A DNA stretch of 16,225 nucleotides, taken from Actinomycetota bacterium. Lineage in GTDB: Bacteria > Actinomycetota > Thermoleophilia > Solirubrobacterales > Solirubrobacteraceae. The DNA is taken from assembly GCA_005888335.1 (NCBI GenBank), contig VAWY01000168.1, positions 1 through 16,225 on the forward strand. The letters run 5' to 3'. The notes under the pieces are model-generated. The model had not been told where the DNA came from. It did no database searches and saw nothing but the letters and a program-made list of their open reading frames with translations. How positions within the stretch are numbered: position 1 is the stretch's first letter; every line of letters begins with the position of its first letter. Shown here piece by piece: positions 5,697 through 12,283 of this stretch. A program made the position numbers and the translations under genes.

Positions 5697-7355
5697 CTAG
5701 GCCGCGCGGCGCAGCGCGGTGGGCAGCGCCGGCCGCGGCAGCTGGCCCTCGGCCTCGAGCGCCGCCACCGCGACCCGGGGGAGCGCCGTCCAGCGCGAGA
5801 AGGCGACGTGGCGGGGCGCCCAGCGCGTGGCGAACTTCGCGTTGAAGCGCAACAGGCTCTCGATCTGAAACACCCCGTCCAGCGATCGCGCGAGCCGCGC
5901 CGCCACGCGCTCGCCCAGCCCCGCCGGCTCGCGCAGCCAGCGCCCGATCGCGCAGAAGTTCAGCGACAGCTCCTCGATCCCCTGCGCCCGCAGGCCCTCG
6001 ATAGCGCGAACGACGAGGAACTCGGTCAGGCCGTTGGGCGTCTCGCGGCGCCGGCGCATGAACCCGAGCGACATCGCCGGGCGCCCGTGGGCGGGAACGA
6101 AATGCAGGAAGCCGTCCACGCGACCGCCGGGCGCGCGCGCAACGACGAAGACCGACCCCGCGTGATGGGCGCCGCGCAGACCCTCCATGGCCATCGAGAA
6201 CCCGCGCTCCGGCTGTCCGGCCAGCCAAGCGTCGGAGACCTCCTCGAGCTCGAGCAGCTCAGCCTCGGTCAGCTGCTCGTGGCGGCGCAGCGACGTCTCG
6301 TAGCCCGCCTTGCGCAGCCGGGTGACCGACTGGCGCAGCTTGCGCACGCTGCGCCCCTCGAGCGACAGCCTGGCCGTCTCGACGATCGCCTCGTCGCCGA
6401 GGTAGAGCGTGCGCAGGCCGGCCGCGCGCCACAGCTCGAGCAGTGCCTCGCCGGCGCCGACCACGCCGACCGACAGGGCGTGACGCGCGGCGAGCGTGAC
6501 GGTGCGTCGCACCAGCGCGGGGATCGCGTCGGGCGCGCCGACCGGGTCGCCGGAGACGAGCAGCACCCCGCCGACGACGCGGTAGCCCAGGAACGCTCGG
6601 CCGTCGGGGCTGAACAGGTAGTGCTTGTCCGGGCGCAGCTTGAAGAAGGCCAGCGTGTCGTGGCCGTGGGCGCGGACGAGGTGCATCGCCGCGCGGCGGC
6701 TCTCGGGGCCAGGCAGCGCGCGCGCCGGCCGGTGGGGGCGACACAGCGCGTATGCGGCGGCGATCAGCGCGCCCAGCGATGCCAGCTGCACCCCGAGCGG
6801 GATGAGCGTCAGCTCGTCGCCTGCGAGGGGCGCCGGCGGGGAGCGCCACAGCAGCAGTTCGAAGGCCTCGCGCACCACGAGCCCGGCGCCGGGCCGGCCG
6901 TGCAGGATCGACCAGCTCGCCGCGAGCGCGAGCACCATCGTGCCCGCCAGCAGCCCGGCCGCCCACAGCCCCGCGACGCGCCACGACACCGGTGCGGGCA
7001 CCGCGACGAACGCCGGGCGTCCCCACCACAACAGCCCCGCGGCGCCCCAGGACAGCGCGGCCTCCTCGACGTCGAAGCCCTTGAGCACGTGCAGCGCGCC
7101 GAGTCCGACGAGCAGCGTCAGGGCGAGCCGCCACGCGCGCCGCCGGCGCTTGGCCAGGAACAGCGCCGTGAGGGCGAGCGCCGCGCTCGCCGGCACCGTC
7201 AGCGCGTGAAAGACGGCGGGCAGGACGCCGGCCCGGGCGGCGAGGTTGGGGGTCAGCGCCGACGCGAGGCTGCCCACCGCGATGGCGCCCGCGACCGCGG
7301 CGGACAAGGAGGGCACCCACGCGCCGCGGCGAACAGGACGCAGAGCGTGTGGCAC
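5697..7355 (-). CDS. DUF2156 phosphatidylglycerol lysyltransferase-like membrane protein (MprF C-terminal type)
   Basis: A 552-residue protein. The N-terminal half has about six hydrophobic helices (about 17-35, 45-68, 76-92, 100-120, 125-150, 185-205). The C-terminal half (about 225-535) is the tandem GNAT-like DUF2156 domain. Typical family features are visible: KLRPDKHYLFSPDGRAFLGYR (split around 239-259), VSGDPVG (267-273), GFSMAMEGL (385-393), NGLTEFLVVRAIE (441-453), LSLNF (463-467) and KFATRWAPRH (507-516). Known members transfer an amino acid from aminoacyl-tRNA to phosphatidylglycerol at the membrane, lowering surface negative charge and giving resistance to cationic peptides. The amino acid used here is not evident. 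The length is that of short actinobacterial versions, without the full 14-helix flippase of Staphylococcus MprF. The GTG start has a TACGGT box 8 nt upstream and no Shine-Dalgarno, consistent with a leaderless message. It heads the leftward cluster. Confidence 0.85.
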   Translation of the reverse strand: MPHALRPVRRGAWVPSLSAAVAGAIAVGSLASALTPNLAARAGVLPAVFHALTVPASAALALTALFLAKRRRRAWRLALTLLVGLGALHVLKGFDVEEAALSWGAAGLLWWGRPAFVAVPAPVSWRVAGLWAAGLLAGTMVLALAASWSILHGRPGAGLVVREAFELLLWRSPPAPLAGDELTLIPLGVQLASLGALIAAAYALCRPHRPARALPGPESRRAAMHLVRAHGHDTLAFFKLRPDKHYLFSPDGRAFLGYRVVGGVLLVSGDPVGAPDAIPALVRRTVTLAARHALSVGVVGAGEALLELWRAAGLRTLYLGDEAIVETARLSLEGRSVRKLRQSVTRLRKAGYETSLRRHEQLTEAELLELEEVSDAWLAGQPERGFSMAMEGLRGAHHAGSVFVVARAPGGRVDGFLHFVPAHGRPAMSLGFMRRRRETPNGLTEFLVVRAIEGLRAQGIEELSLNFCAIGRWLREPAGLGERVAARLARSLDGVFQIESLLRFNAKFATRWAPRHVAFSRWTALPRVAVAALEAEGQLPRPALPTALRRAA

Positions 7356-7363
7356 GACGCGAG

Positions 7364-7369
7364 ACCGTA
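7364..7369 (-). promoter_or_regulatory. Candidate -10 box for a leaderless lysyltransferase-like gene
   Basis: On the minus strand TACGGT is followed by 8 nt and then the GTG start at 7355. The TANNNT-plus-7/8 arrangement places transcription initiation at the start codon, and no ribosome binding site is visible. No convincing -35 hexamer is seen. Weak on its own; strengthened by the same spacing at two other genes in this window. Confidence 0.35.
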
Positions 7370-7409
7370 CTCACGCCCACTCGCCGGTTACGCCACCAAC
7401 ACGCCGTGT

Positions 7410-7429
7410 TCAGGCCGGCGTCAGGCCGG
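7410..7429. repeat. Two direct copies of TCAGGCCGG, 11 bases apart, in a divergent promoter region
   Basis: The 113-base gap 7356-7468 between the divergent lysyltransferase-like gene and the secreted hydrolase contains TCAGGCCGG at 7410-7418 and again at 7421-7429. The 11-base period is about one helical turn, so a protein could contact both copies on the same DNA face. The motif could be a regulator site for either gene. The sequence is GC-rich, so chance is not excluded. I see nothing else recognisable in this gap. Confidence 0.3.
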
Positions 7430-7468
7430 TGCGCAACTTCAGCGCCCCGCCCGTGTCGAAGCGCGGTG

Positions 7469-8914
7469 ATGTCCCGTCCGCTGCGAGCGGCGGTCCCGGC
7501 GCTCGCCGTGCTCGCCCTCCTGCCCGGCGCGCCCGCCTGGGCGCGCCGCGCGCCGCGCCCCGTCATCTCCTCGGTGCGCTGCGTGCGCTCGTGCGCGGAC
7601 GTGCGGACCGTGGCCCCCGGCGGCGTGCTGCGGATCGCCGGCCGCGGCTTCACCCGCGGCGTCGTGGCGGTCTTCCCGGTGACCCGCTCGGGCGTCCGTC
7701 ACAGCGCACCCGTTCGCGTCCTCACGCGCTCCAGGCTCAGCGCGACCGTCCCGGTGAAGGCGACCGCGGGGGTCCTCTACATCCGCGACCGGGCCGGGCG
7801 CCGGTCGAACACCGTGCGCCCCGTGCGCGTCGTGCGCCCGGTCGCCCCCGCGCGACCGCCCGCCTCCGCGGCGGCGAGCGACGCGCTGGACGGCGACGGC
7901 ATGTGGATCTGGTACGTCTCGAAGTCCAGCGGCGGCGACGTCCAGGCGATCGTCGCCCAGGCACGCGCGCACGGCATCTCGACCGTCTTCGTCAAGAGCT
8001 CGGACGGGTCCACCTGGTGGCCGCAGTTCTCGGCCGACCTTGTCGCCGCGCTGAAGGCGGGCGGGCTGCACGTCTGCGCCTGGCAGTACGTCTACGGGAC
8101 GAGCCCGGAGAGCGAGGCCCAGCTCGGCGCCCAGGCGGTGCAGACGGGCGCGGACTGCCTCGTCATCGACGCCGAGAAGGAGTACGAGGGCCGCTACGCC
8201 GCCGCCCAGCGGTACGTCACCGCTCTGCGGCAGGCCATCGGGCCGAGCTTTCCGGTGGCCCTCACGAGCTTCCCCTACGTCGACTACCACCCGGCGCTGC
8301 CGTACTCGGTCTTCCTCGGGCCGGGCGGCGCGCAGACCGACGTGCCGCAGATCTACTGGCAGGAGATCGGCGACGGCCTGGACAACGTCGTCAACCACGC
8401 GTACCGCTTCAACCGGCTGTATGGGCGGCCCATCGCGCCGCTCGGGCAGCTCTACAACAACCCGCCGCCCGACCAGATCGTCCGCTTCCGCGAGCTCGCC
8501 CAGGCGGCGGGCTCGACCGGGGTGAGCTGGTGGGACTGGCAGGAGGCCCAGCCCGCCGGCTGGGACGCGATCTCGCAGCCGCTCGGGCCGCTGGCGCCCC
8601 CGGCGCCGGCGACGGACGACGCCTCCTACGGGCTCGGAGGCAAGGGCGACCCGGTCATCTGGGCGCAGGAGCACCTCAACGGCGCCGGCGACACGGTGGC
8701 GGTCACCGGACAGTTCGATGCCGCCACCCAGCAGGCCGTCCAGCAGTTCCAGGGGTCGCGCGGCCTGCCGGTCACCGGCGTCGTCGACACCGCGACGTGG
8801 AACGCCCTGCTGCAGGTGGCGCCGGTCATGGTCGACTGGACGACCACCCCGCCGCCGGCGCGCGTCGCCCGCGTGGCTCGGCGGGACGAGATCGCCGTGC
8901 ACGGACGCGGCTGA
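7469..8914 (+). CDS. Secreted TIM-barrel hydrolase-like protein with peptidoglycan-binding domain
   Basis: A 481-residue exported protein. Residues 1-25 are a signal peptide (hydrophobic core, cleavage near AWA-RR). Residues about 30-122 look like an IPT/TIG-type beta sandwich (APGGVLRIAGRGF). A long Pro/Ala linker is followed by a barrel-like domain (about 143-370) beginning GMWIWYVS, with TVFVKSSDG, CLVIDAEKEYE (acid residues D234, E236, E238), VPQIYWQE and GVSWWDWQ. This pattern of strand-end acids is typical of glycoside-hydrolase-like barrels (GH25-like/DUF family), with D234 and E236 the best catalytic candidates. Residues about 386-450 are a PG_binding_1 domain (GDPVIWAQEHLN, GQFDAATQQAVQQFQ, GVVDTATWNALL). 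A role in cell-wall binding or remodelling is inferred. The ATG at 7469 is chosen for the signal peptide; the adjacent GTG at 7466 is equally possible. Confidence 0.8.
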   Translation: MSRPLRAAVPALAVLALLPGAPAWARRAPRPVISSVRCVRSCADVRTVAPGGVLRIAGRGFTRGVVAVFPVTRSGVRHSAPVRVLTRSRLSATVPVKATAGVLYIRDRAGRRSNTVRPVRVVRPVAPARPPASAAASDALDGDGMWIWYVSKSSGGDVQAIVAQARAHGISTVFVKSSDGSTWWPQFSADLVAALKAGGLHVCAWQYVYGTSPESEAQLGAQAVQTGADCLVIDAEKEYEGRYAAAQRYVTALRQAIGPSFPVALTSFPYVDYHPALPYSVFLGPGGAQTDVPQIYWQEIGDGLDNVVNHAYRFNRLYGRPIAPLGQLYNNPPPDQIVRFRELAQAAGSTGVSWWDWQEAQPAGWDAISQPLGPLAPPAPATDDASYGLGGKGDPVIWAQEHLNGAGDTVAVTGQFDAATQQAVQQFQGSRGLPVTGVVDTATWNALLQVAPVMVDWTTTPPPARVARVARRDEIAVHGRG

Positions 8915-8925
8915 CCCGAACGCTG

Positions 8926-8948
8926 TGCGCCGCGGGAACGTCGGCGCA
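8926..8948 (+). terminator. Hairpin after the secreted hydrolase gene
   Basis: TGCGCCG (8926-8932) and CGGCGCA (8942-8948) form a perfect 7-bp stem with a 9-nt loop, starting 12 bases after the stop codon. No T-run follows, so this is a terminator of the stem-only kind or simply a stabilising 3' hairpin. Its position between a finished gene and the next promoter supports termination. Confidence 0.4.
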
Positions 8949-8992
8949 GGCCCCCACAGGGATGCAGTCGGCCACCCCGTCCCCGCTCGCTG

Positions 8993-9022
8993 TTGACTGG
9001 TCTAGACCAGTCGTGCTAGCGT
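8993..9022 (+). promoter_or_regulatory. Promoter of the sugar-binding lipoprotein / SIS unit
   Basis: TTGACT (8993-8998) is a near-consensus -35 element. After 18 bases TAGCGT (9017-9022) fits TANNNT, preceded by TGC, an extended -10. The spacer is filled by the palindromic dre operator, so a bound repressor would directly block RNA polymerase. The expected start at about 9029-9030 leaves a leader of about 40 nt that carries GGAGGAG (9052-9058) before the ATG at 9069. Confidence 0.65.
8995..9012. promoter_or_regulatory. dre operator (DasR/NagR-type GntR site), perfect palindrome
   Basis: GACTGGTCTAGACCAGTC is a perfect 18-bp inverted repeat. Its central 16 bases fit the published DasR-responsive element pattern A(G/C)TGGTCTAGACCA(G/C)T at every position. 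It lies between the -35 and -10 boxes of the transporter promoter. The matching regulator gene is 3.3 kb downstream and has a second, partial copy of the site at its own promoter. Known DasR-like proteins release DNA when they bind phosphorylated amino sugars; the same logic is inferred here. Confidence 0.85.
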
Positions 9023-9068
9023 CCCGCGCCGCGAGCCCACCAGAAGACCTCGGAGGAGAGCCCGGGAC

Positions 9069-10169
9069 ATGCTTTCTCGCACACCAGCAGTCGTCTTGAC
9101 CGCAGCCCTCACCCTCGGCGTCGCCGCCTGCGGCACGTCGAACGGCGGCGGGTCCAACAACGGCGGAGGCGGCGGCGGCGGCGGCAAGATCGCGCTGCTG
9201 CTGCCGGAGTCCAAGACGACGCGCTACGACCAGCAGGACAAGCCCAACTTTGAAGCCAGGGTCCGGCAGCTGTGCTCGGGCTGTCAGGTCATCTACTCCA
9301 ACGCCGACCAGGACGTCGCCAAGCAGCAGTCGCAGGCCGAGGCGGCGCTGACCGCCGGCGCGAAGGTGCTCGTCCTCGACGCCGTCGACGTCAAGGCGGC
9401 CGCGGCGATCGTCAACCGCGCCCGGCAGTCGAAGGTCCCCGTGATCAGCTACGGGCGCCTGGTCTCCGGCGCGCCGCTGGACTATTACGTCTCGATCGAC
9501 CCGTTCAAGGTCGGCGAGCAGCAGGCGCAGAGCCTCGTCAAGAAGCTCGGCGGCAAGGCCGGCGCGCGCGTGATCATGATCAACGGCTCGCCGACGGACT
9601 CGAACGCGGCGCCGTACAAGAACGGCGCGCTCAGCGTCTTCAAGAAGGAAGGCATCAAGGTCGTCAAGAGCTACGACACGCCCGACTGGAGCCCGGACAA
9701 GGCGCAGACCGAGATGGACCAGGCGATCAGCAGCCTCGGCAAGAACGGCTTCGACGCGGTCTATGTCGCCAACGACGGCATGGCGACCGGCGCGGTCGCG
9801 GCGATGAAGGGCGCCCGCATCGACCCGGCGAGCAAGCCGGTCACCGGCCAGGACGCCGAGCTCGCGGGCGTGCAGCGCGTGCTCTCCGGCGAGCAGCTGA
9901 TGACCGTCTACCAGCCGATCCGCAAGATCGCCGAGACCGCCGCGGAGCTCGCCGTGCCGCTGGCCAAGGGCTCCAAGCCGTCCGCCGGCCTGACCCCGGC
10001 CAAGGTCGACAACGGCGCGGGCAAGGTGCCGTCGGCGCTGCTCGACACGATCGCCATCACCAAGAACAACGTGAAGAGCACCGTGGTCAAGGACGGCTTC
10101 CTCAAGACGAGCGACATCTGCCGCGGCCAGTACAAGGCCGCCTGCCAGTCGGCCGGGCTGGGCGCCTGA
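9069..10169 (+). CDS. Sugar ABC transporter substrate-binding lipoprotein, XylF-like
   Basis: A 366-residue lipoprotein. It has a signal peptide with lipobox GVAAC (C21) and a Gly/Asn/Ser-rich tether (22-39) with eight Gly in a row. The rest is a two-lobed periplasmic-binding-protein fold of the ribose/xylose type (Peripla_BP_4). Typical XylF-type segments are KIALLLPESKTTRYDQQD, VIYSNADQDVAKQQSQ, VLVLDAVDVKAAAAIV, PVISYGRL, DYYVSIDPFKVGEQQ and AVYVANDGMATGAV. It should capture a sugar outside the membrane and deliver it to an ABC permease. No permease or ATPase gene is adjacent; they must be elsewhere, or shared. The dre operator in its promoter and the following SIS-domain gene suggest an amino sugar or its oligomer as ligand instead of xylose, which is inference. 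GGAGGAG lies 10 nt before the ATG. Confidence 0.9.
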   Translation: MLSRTPAVVLTAALTLGVAACGTSNGGGSNNGGGGGGGGKIALLLPESKTTRYDQQDKPNFEARVRQLCSGCQVIYSNADQDVAKQQSQAEAALTAGAKVLVLDAVDVKAAAAIVNRARQSKVPVISYGRLVSGAPLDYYVSIDPFKVGEQQAQSLVKKLGGKAGARVIMINGSPTDSNAAPYKNGALSVFKKEGIKVVKSYDTPDWSPDKAQTEMDQAISSLGKNGFDAVYVANDGMATGAVAAMKGARIDPASKPVTGQDAELAGVQRVLSGEQLMTVYQPIRKIAETAAELAVPLAKGSKPSAGLTPAKVDNGAGKVPSALLDTIAITKNNVKSTVVKDGFLKTSDICRGQYKAACQSAGLGA

Positions 10170-10173
10170 GCCG

Positions 10174-11196
10174 ATGACCGCAGGCCGCCTCATGGCCGCC
10201 GAGATGGCCGACCAGCCGGACGTGCTCGCCCGGCTGGTCGCCCGTCGCGGGGAGTGCGCCGCCGCACTCGAAGACCTCGCCGGCGACGACCTCAAAGGGA
10301 TCGTCATCGTCGCCCGCGGCTCCTCGGACTACGCCGCGGTCTACGGCCGCTACCTGCTCGAGCTGCGCGCGCGGCGGCCGGTGACGCTGGCCGCGCCCAG
10401 CCTCGTCACGCACTACGGCGCGCGCACGCCGATGGAGGGCTGGCTGGCGGTCGCCGTCAGTCAGTCCGGCCGCACGCCGGAGATCACGAACGTGCTGAAG
10501 ACGCTCGCCAGCGACGGCGCGCGCACGCTGGCGATCACGAACGGGCGCGACAGCCCGCTGGCCGCGGCGGCCGACTGGACGCTGCACCTCGACGCGGGCG
10601 ACGAGCGCGCGGTGCCGGCGACGAAGACGTTCACGGCCCAGCTCGCCGCCGTCGCGCTGCTCGCCGAGGCGCTCGGCGACACCGCCTGGCCCGACGACCA
10701 CTGGGCCGCCGCGGTCAGCGCGGTGCGCGACGTGCTGCAGGACGACGAGCGACCGACCGCCGCCGCGCGCCGCCTCGACGGCGCCGACCGCCTCGTGACG
10801 ATCGGGCGCGGGCTGCTCTTCGGCGTCGCGCTCGAGGTCGCGCTCAAGGCGCGCGAGACCACCGGCATCCTCGCCGAGGGGTGGTCGTCGTCGGACTACC
10901 GCCATGGCCCGATCGCGGCGAGCGGCGAGCACGTCCCCGCGGTCGCCGTCCACGCGGCCGGGCCGACGCAGGACGACGTTCGCGAGCTGGTCGCCGATCT
11001 GCGCGAGCGCGGCTCGCTCATCCTCGAGATCACCGACGACGAGGCGGCCGACCTGCCGATCCCGTCCGGTCTGCCCGAGGCGCTGGCCGCGCTGCCGGCC
11101 GCCGTGCGCGCGCAGCAGCTCGCGCTCGCGCTGTCGCTGGCCCGCGGCCTCGACCCGGACACGCCCGCCGGGCTGAGCAAGGTGACCGCGACCTAA
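10174..11196 (+). CDS. Double-SIS glucosamine-6-phosphate deaminase-like protein (NagB-II / GlmS isomerase type)
   Basis: A 340-residue protein with two sugar-isomerase (SIS) domains (about 35-165 and 190-325). Sugar-phosphate binding motifs are visible: RGSSDYA (49-54 onward), SQSGRTPE (96-103), and a second set with ALEVALKARETTG (219-231, including E221), and YRHGPIA (242-248, H244). The C-terminus DPDTPAGLSKVT resembles the closing segment of GlmS-like isomerase domains. It lacks the glutamine amidotransferase domain of GlmS, so deamination/isomerisation of glucosamine-6-phosphate to fructose-6-phosphate (NagB-II activity) is the most likely job. An AgaS/FrlB-like role on another amino sugar is possible. 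It begins 4 bases after the stop of the binding-protein gene without its own Shine-Dalgarno. In-frame ATGs at 10192 and 10204 are alternatives. Its stop overlaps the convergent nagA stop by 4 bases. Confidence 0.85.
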   Translation: MTAGRLMAAEMADQPDVLARLVARRGECAAALEDLAGDDLKGIVIVARGSSDYAAVYGRYLLELRARRPVTLAAPSLVTHYGARTPMEGWLAVAVSQSGRTPEITNVLKTLASDGARTLAITNGRDSPLAAAADWTLHLDAGDERAVPATKTFTAQLAAVALLAEALGDTAWPDDHWAAAVSAVRDVLQDDERPTAAARRLDGADRLVTIGRGLLFGVALEVALKARETTGILAEGWSSSDYRHGPIAASGEHVPAVAVHAAGPTQDDVRELVADLRERGSLILEITDDEAADLPIPSGLPEALAALPAAVRAQQLALALSLARGLDPDTPAGLSKVTAT

Positions 11197-12248
11197 TCCG
11201 CGAAGTGGCACTCCTCGCCGCCGACGAGCGTCCGGGTCACGTGCAGCCCGTCGTCGAGGACGGCGATGTGCGCGGGCGCGCGGGTGGCCGCGTGCACGGC
11301 GCCGGCGAGATCGACGCCGAGCTGGACGAGGTTGCGGACCGCCTGGTCCATGGTCAGCACCGCGCCGGCCAGGCGCCCGTCGTCGGCGAGCCGCGCCTGG
11401 CCGTTCTCGACGACCACGGTGCGGTCGCCGAGCCGGTAGCGCCCCGGACCGAGGCCGGTGGCCTCGATCGCGTCGGTGACGAGGCAGAAGCGCTCGCCGG
11501 CGAGCAGGCACGCGGCGAGCGCGGTCTCGGGGGCGAGGTGGACGAGGTCGACGATCGCCATCACGGTGACGCCGCCGCGGACGAGCGAGACCCCCGCGAG
11601 CCCGGGGTCGCGCGGGCCCCAGCGCCGCTGCGCGTTGTGGACGTGGGTGACGGCGCGCGCCCCGTGGTTGAAGGCCGCGTGGGCGGCGGCGGCATCGGCG
11701 TCCGAGTGCCCGCACGAGACGACGACGCCGCGCGCGGTCAGGCGCTCGACGAGCTCGAGCGCTCCCGGCAGCTCGGGGGCGAGGGTGACCATGGTGACCG
11801 GGCCCGCGTCGCACAGGCGGTCGGCGAGCGCCGCGTCGGGCGCCTGGAGATGGGCGGGGTCGTGCGCGCCGACCCACCGCTCGCTGATGAACGGCCCCTC
11901 GAGGTGGACGCCGAGCGGCCGCGGGCCGGGGGCGCCGTCGAGCGCGGCCACCTGCCCGAGGGCGTCGCCGTACCGCTCGAGCGGCGAGGTGATGAACGTC
12001 GGCTGGTAGGCGACGACGCCGGTCTGCGCGAGCGCCGCACCCGCACGCGCGTAGCCGTCCGCGTCCGCGGCGAGGAAGTCGACGCCGGCGAAGCCGTTGA
12101 TGTGGGCGTCGACGAACCCCGGCACCGCGAGGCCGGCGCCGGCGGCGGGCTGCAGGCCGACGGCCGCCACGTTCCCGTCGGCGACGCCGAGGTCGCCGTC
12201 CACGAGGTGGCCTTCCACCAGCGCCGCTTTGACTCCGAGGCGTCGCAT
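11193..12248 (-). CDS. nagA: N-acetylglucosamine-6-phosphate deacetylase
   Basis: A 351-residue amidohydrolase-superfamily enzyme removing acetate from N-acetylglucosamine-6-phosphate in the cytoplasm, which yields the substrate of the neighbouring SIS protein. Key residues are in place: PGFVDAHINGFAG (43-55, the DxHxNG motif), HLEGPFI with metal ligand E117, CGHSDA with H181, THVHNA with H202, and LVTDAIEATG with catalytic D259. The usual DG-H substrate loop reads VDLVHLAPE here, with H237 kept but the Gly replaced by Leu, and AGAVLTMDQAVRN replaces the usual AGS-LTM pattern. Length is slightly below the usual 370-390. The ATG is at 12248 and shares its first base with the 16-base dre window 12248-12263. 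No Shine-Dalgarno precedes it because the operator occupies that place. Confidence 0.9.
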   Translation of the reverse strand: MRRLGVKAALVEGHLVDGDLGVADGNVAAVGLQPAAGAGLAVPGFVDAHINGFAGVDFLAADADGYARAGAALAQTGVVAYQPTFITSPLERYGDALGQVAALDGAPGPRPLGVHLEGPFISERWVGAHDPAHLQAPDAALADRLCDAGPVTMVTLAPELPGALELVERLTARGVVVSCGHSDADAAAAHAAFNHGARAVTHVHNAQRRWGPRDPGLAGVSLVRGGVTVMAIVDLVHLAPETALAACLLAGERFCLVTDAIEATGLGPGRYRLGDRTVVVENGQARLADDGRLAGAVLTMDQAVRNLVQLGVDLAGAVHAATRAPAHIAVLDDGLHVTRTLVGGEECHFAD

Positions 12249-12263
12249 GAGGTCTAGACCAGT
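12248..12263. promoter_or_regulatory. Second dre operator, between nagA and the GntR regulator
   Basis: TGAGGTCTAGACCAGT matches the dre pattern at 13 of 16 positions. The right half and the whole GGTCTAGACC core (12251-12260) are identical to the first operator, while the three outer bases toward nagA differ. It overlaps the first base of the nagA start codon, and ends 7 bases before the candidate -10 box of the regulator. One bound dimer could therefore repress both divergent genes, giving autoregulation. Confidence 0.8.
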
Positions 12264-12270
12264 GGAACAC

Positions 12271-12276
12271 TACCCT
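12271..12276 (+). promoter_or_regulatory. Candidate -10 box for a leaderless GntR regulator message
   Basis: TACCCT is followed by exactly 7 nt and then the regulator ATG at 12284, with no ribosome binding site, the signature of leaderless transcription in actinobacteria. On the other strand TAGTGT (12272-12267) overlaps it and could be the nagA -10, placing the nagA start of transcription inside the operator. No clear -35 is seen for either direction. Confidence 0.5.
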
Positions 12277-12283
12277 CCCAGCC

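Noticed and set aside
5046..7469. Very long plus-strand open frame (over 800 codons) opposite the lysyltransferase-like gene
   Set aside because: Composition is Arg/Gln/Ala-rich without domains, typical of the antisense of GC-rich coding DNA; the minus strand carries recognisable motifs.
9145..9185. GGC-rich tandem-looking run
   Set aside because: It encodes the Gly tether behind the lipobox of the binding protein and is not an independent repeat.
8826..10307. Minus-strand frame opposite the binding-protein gene
   Set aside because: The plus strand has a lipobox, a Shine-Dalgarno and the XylF pattern; the reverse frame has none.
10174..11196. Full GlmS (glucosamine-6-phosphate synthase)
   Set aside because: There is no N-terminal Cys amidotransferase domain and the length is 340 instead of about 600 residues.
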